NCBI GenBank assembly: GCA_040387095.1
Contig: JAZKEJ010000017.1
Span: 1-64,000, forward strand
DNA from: Methylotenera_A sp040387095
GTDB taxonomy: Bacteria; Pseudomonadota; Gammaproteobacteria; Burkholderiales; Methylophilaceae
Direction of reading: 5' to 3'
Length of the DNA stretch: 64,000 nt
The notes under the pieces are model-generated. The model was not told where the DNA came from, did no database searches, and saw only the letters and a program-made list of their open reading frames with translations. Of this stretch, positions 61,291 to 64,000 are shown piece by piece (the stretch's first letter is position 1; each line of letters begins with the position of its first letter). A program made the translations under genes and the position numbers.

Positions 61291-62049
61291 CTAGAGGTTA
61301 CACAGTGTCATTGTAAAATCGATAGGGTGATCACATTGTTTTGGTCTTTGAATAAAATCCAAACCATTAAAGCGCACATTGATGGCATATTTATTCGCAC
61401 TTACCTCAGGGAAACAGGGGCAGTCATCTTCTATTTGAATAATCAGCATTTGTGCAGGTTTAGCGCCACCTAGCATTTGCTGGAAAAATCCATGGTCGGC
61501 ATGATGTTTAGAAGCCGCGCCGCTACCACGCAATATATGTAATATGGTTTTAATGGCGTCATACATGGGCATTAATTTGGATAGCCAGCCATCAAAATCC
61601 TGCTTACGACGTGCGCTATCCAGATTTAACCAGTGATGATAAGAAGGTAAATCAAATTGGCATACGCCACCAGGAATATTGACACGCTGCTTGATACTCA
61701 TCAACCATTCATTTTCACGTAAATGCTGGCCTAGTTTTAAGCTCTCGCTCCGCAGCGTAGTGGAACAAGCGCCAATTTGCTTTAGAATTTTGTCTAGTGC
61801 AGCTTCTGCAATCACAGGATTACCACGCAGATTTTGCATCGATAGTCGTTGTCGATCCAACTCCTGCACCAAATCCATTTTAAGATCAGCGCGATCAATA
61901 ATATCCAGCATTTGTAACAGTGAAATGAGTGCGCTATGGTGGTTGTGCTGGTGGCCAGCATCAACGTTGAGCAATATTTTTGAGAAAAGATCTTCTAATC
62001 GCAAAAGCGTGCGTATACGTTCGTTAAATGGAAATTCGTAGCTAGACAT
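61291..62049 (-). CDS. zapD: Z-ring-associated protein ZapD
   Basis: 252-residue cytoplasmic protein that bundles FtsZ filaments at the division site. The helical N-terminal half (YEFPFNERIRTLLRLEDLF...) and beta C-terminal half with GGAKPAQMLII and VNIPGGVCQFDLPSYHHWL are family-typical. Gene order coaE-zapD-yacG agrees. Confidence 0.92.
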   Translation of the reverse strand: MSSYEFPFNERIRTLLRLEDLFSKILLNVDAGHQHNHHSALISLLQMLDIIDRADLKMDLVQELDRQRLSMQNLRGNPVIAEAALDKILKQIGACSTTLRSESLKLGQHLRENEWLMSIKQRVNIPGGVCQFDLPSYHHWLNLDSARRKQDFDGWLSKLMPMYDAIKTILHILRGSGAASKHHADHGFFQQMLGGAKPAQMLIIQIEDDCPCFPEVSANKYAINVRFNGLDFIQRPKQCDHPIDFTMTLCNL

Positions 62050-62095
62050 CGTAGGTATAAAAGTCTGCTTACTTATAATAGTAAATTGAGGTGAA

Positions 62096-62725
62096 TTATG
62101 AGATTGTTTTGCTAAGTATGCAAGTATTAATGTATTTTTTATGAATCACGTTTATTTTTTCGCGCAATTTTTCGACATTTTCATTATTCTCTATGACATC
62201 ATTCGCTAATTTTAGGCGCTGTTTACGGGATGTTTGCGCTTTTATAATCTGGATAATTTGTGATTCTGGTAAATTGCTGCGATTCATAACACGTTCGATT
62301 TGTATTTTTTCATCACAATCGATAACTAAAATGCGATTAATATGCGGTGAATAACGCGGACTTTCAAATAAAAGCGGCACTACTAATATTTGATAGGGGA
62401 ATATTGAGCTAATTTCGTTTTGCTGTAATTGCCTGATCGCTTCATCATAAATGGCCGGATGTAAAATAGCGTTTAATTTTTCTAATGCATATTGATCCGT
62501 AAACACCAAATCTCGCATGGCTTTACGGTCTAATGCACCATCTGGCGTGATGTATTGATGGCCAAAATTAGCCGCCAGAATGCTAATTAAAGGCTGGTTT
62601 GCAGAAGTTAATTGATGCGAAATTGTATCTACATCGGTAATAGCCACGCCAAGTTCCGCAAATATTTTCGCCGCTTCTGATTTGCCGCTACCAATTCCGC
62701 CTGTTAACGCTACAACGTACATCAA
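62096..62725 (-). CDS. coaE: Dephospho-CoA kinase
   Basis: Last step of coenzyme A synthesis. 209 residues: P-loop GGIGSGKSE (9-17), AITDVDTISHQL (active-site Asp), the lid AILHPAIYDEA and VVPLLFES. The C-terminal tail is slightly basic. It lies 10 nt behind pilD. Confidence 0.95.
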   Translation of the reverse strand: MMYVVALTGGIGSGKSEAAKIFAELGVAITDVDTISHQLTSANQPLISILAANFGHQYITPDGALDRKAMRDLVFTDQYALEKLNAILHPAIYDEAIRQLQQNEISSIFPYQILVVPLLFESPRYSPHINRILVIDCDEKIQIERVMNRSNLPESQIIQIIKAQTSRKQRLKLANDVIENNENVEKLREKINVIHKKYINTCILSKTIS

Positions 62726-62735
62726 TTAGCCAATA

Positions 62736-63632
62736 TTAAAGGTAAAAGCTAGCTAACTGCTGGCCAAAAAATAGAGCAGCAATGCCGCCAAGCGCTAAAA
62801 ATGGACCAAAAGGAATGGCGCTATTACGGCCTTTACCCTTAAATAAAATCAAGCCGACACCCATGACCGCGCCCACCAATGAGCTTAACAGAATAACTGC
62901 AGGTAGTATTTGCCAGCCAAACCAGGCGCCGATGGCAGCCAGCAATTTAAAATCGCCATAACCCATGCCTTCTTTACCAGTGACCAATTTAAACAGCCAA
63001 AAAATAAGCCACAGAATCATATAGCCAGCCATCGCCCCGATTACAGCAGATTCCAGATCAGCGAATCCATTGTTTAAATTGAATAAAAGCCCTAGCCAAA
63101 GTAAAGGCAGGACGATATCATCTGGTAATAAGAAAGTGTCTAAATCGATAAAGGTAAGTGCAATTAGCGCAAATATAAAGACAAAAATAAACAGTGTAGC
63201 GCTACTGTAACCGTAAATATATGCAGCTAAACCAATTAGCGCGCCAGTCAATGCTTCAATTAAGGGATAGCGCATACTGATTTTGGTTTTACAGCCTTTG
63301 CATTTTCCGCCTAGTACTAAATAACTGATGATAGGAATATTTTCCAATACGCCGATTTTATGCCCACATTTGGGGCAGGCAGAGCGCGGCGTAACGATGT
63401 TGTATTTTGGTGGCTGAGGCAATGCGCTTAATTCAGCTTCGCTTAAATTTGCCGCTAAGGCTTGCCGTTGCTGAAAGTACAATTCCTCCGCATTTTCCAT
63501 CATGATGGGTAAGCGATGAATCACCACATTTAAAAAGCTACCGACCATCAGGCCAAATATGACTGAAAAAATGACAAAAACAATTGGTTCAGCACGCAAC
63601 AGATCAGATAGTGGTACAAAAAAATCAAACAT
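62736..63632 (-). CDS. pilD: Prepilin peptidase/N-methyltransferase (type IV leader peptidase)
   Basis: 298-residue inner-membrane aspartic protease, family A24, that processes type IV pilins and pseudopilins. Two zinc pairs (CPKCGHK and CKGCKTK) lie in the first cytoplasmic loop; the catalytic aspartates are in FIDLDTFLLPDDI and GYGDFKLLAAIGAW. Seven or eight membrane helices. The order pilD-coaE-zapD-yacG is the proteobacterial standard, normally behind pilB-pilC, which are not on this window. Confidence 0.95.
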   Translation of the reverse strand: MFDFFVPLSDLLRAEPIVFVIFSVIFGLMVGSFLNVVIHRLPIMMENAEELYFQQRQALAANLSEAELSALPQPPKYNIVTPRSACPKCGHKIGVLENIPIISYLVLGGKCKGCKTKISMRYPLIEALTGALIGLAAYIYGYSSATLFIFVFIFALIALTFIDLDTFLLPDDIVLPLLWLGLLFNLNNGFADLESAVIGAMAGYMILWLIFWLFKLVTGKEGMGYGDFKLLAAIGAWFGWQILPAVILLSSLVGAVMGVGLILFKGKGRNSAIPFGPFLALGGIAALFFGQQLASFYL

Positions 63633-63785
63633 ATTGTTCCTTATTGTTGGTGCTAGGTTAGTGCAAGCACACTTAAAACTTGATGTAAACTAACGCAATC
63701 ATCGCATCGTTAAAGTAACTGTGCAACCTCGGCCAAGGTTTGGGGTTAATGTTGTTTAACTATTTAAAATGTTTGAGCTTAATTT

Positions 63786-63800
63786 AATTCAACTTGAATT
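63786..63800. promoter_or_regulatory. Perfect 7+1+7 inverted repeat
   Basis: AATTCAA-C-TTGAATT within an AT-rich near-palindrome (63783-63806). It lies between pilD (-) and the partial gene (+) and could be an operator for either; no -35/-10 is evident. Confidence 0.35.
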
Positions 63801-63856
63801 TAAGTTAATTGGCACCATTTAATGTTGCAACGATGTGACAAGTATTTAGGAACAAT

Positions 63857-64000
63857 ATGACAGATCAAAAAGAAGTATTAAATATCAAAGAGCTCGTGGA
63901 GCTGAATAATATCAATCATCCTGCTTGGGATGAGCCGATTATTTGCCGCGTAGAAGTGGATTTGCCTGGCTGGTTGAAACAGCTGACAGGCGGCAAACAG
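63857..64000 (+). CDS. Unknown protein, 5' end only (runs off the window)
   Basis: The first 48 codons of a gene: MTDQKEVLNIKELVELNNIN then an acidic/hydrophobic strand (PIICRVEVDLPGWLKQLTGG). AGGAA 4-8 nt before the ATG is a good ribosome binding site. There is no signal. I do not recognise it. Confidence 0.55.
   Translation, partial: MTDQKEVLNIKELVELNNINHPAWDEPIICRVEVDLPGWLKQLTGGKQ

Overview
The window is an AT-rich (clearly under 50% GC) chromosomal segment of a betaproteobacterium. Gene content and order fit Methylophilaceae (Methylotenera-like methylotrophs) best: a tkt-gap-pgk-pyk-purC glycolytic block, a dciA/M23/secA block, an argJ/DUF815/mutT/yacG/zapD/coaE/pilD block, and dapA-bamC-MBL. 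The family assignment is inference from these gene neighbourhoods; no 16S rRNA or methanol dehydrogenase lies in the window. I found no tRNA, rRNA, CRISPR array, insertion sequence or prophage. It is a draft scaffold: two 100-N gaps interrupt phoR and cysS, and the cysS gap is an artefact because the two contig ends share 55 identical bases.

Layout. 1-7 kb: central carbon genes (partial tkt, gap, pgk, pyk), a GT61-type glycosyltransferase, purC. 7-11 kb: a YkvA/DedA membrane pair, then soluble (ppa) and membrane (hppA) pyrophosphatases facing each other across a shared terminator. 11-16 kb: dciA, M23 peptidase, secA, DUF1289. 15.8-22.4 kb: a TetR-regulated tripartite RND efflux operon with a perfect 14+4+14 inverted repeat at its promoter. 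22.5-25.5 kb: an ECF sigma factor, a zinc-finger anti-sigma factor and an HvfA-HvfB-HvfC cluster (MNIO/DUF692 enzyme, DUF2063 partner, Cys-rich EGKCG-repeat precursor), which predicts a copper-binding, post-translationally modified peptide. 25.5-28.6 kb: DUF1841, FIST protein, nth, orphan rnfB. 28.9-31.9 kb: dapA, bamC, MBL hydrolase. 31.9-32.7 kb: two duplicated Ala-rich lipoproteins with the same terminator. 32.8-35.4 kb: orphan secretin-like protein, DUF7931 protein, uL16 hydroxylase. 35.5-40.2 kb: NTF2-like protein, cytoplasmic molybdopterin oxidoreductase, a PvuRts1I/AbaSI-like modification-dependent endonuclease, a decayed dispersed repeat, an OmpA-family lipoprotein. 40.3-45.3 kb: a small protein, a lipoprotein, phoR-phoB with a Pho box, an OFA-type MFS carrier. 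45.4-50.5 kb: ribH-nusB, then a PP2C/FHA/GAF-HD-GYP signalling module and a [2Fe-2S] protein. 50.6-56.6 kb: lpxH, two cyclophilins, an L,D-transpeptidase, a TPR protein, and cysS divergent from them. 56.7-64 kb: argJ, an unknown protein, DUF815 ATPase, Nudix-ThiE fusion, PCu(A)C copper chaperone, yacG, zapD, coaE, pilD, and the start of an unknown gene.

How the parts fit. Most of the window is housekeeping: glycolysis, pyrophosphate removal, protein export, envelope biogenesis, cell division and cofactors. The accessory parts deal with stress and attack: RND efflux under TetR control, a sigma-controlled metal-binding peptide, phosphate sensing, and a single-gene restriction enzyme. The blocks ending in secA (15.4 kb) and starting with argJ (56.7 kb) are usually adjacent in betaproteobacteria and are still in the same orientation here, so everything between them looks like an ancestral insertion or rearrangement.
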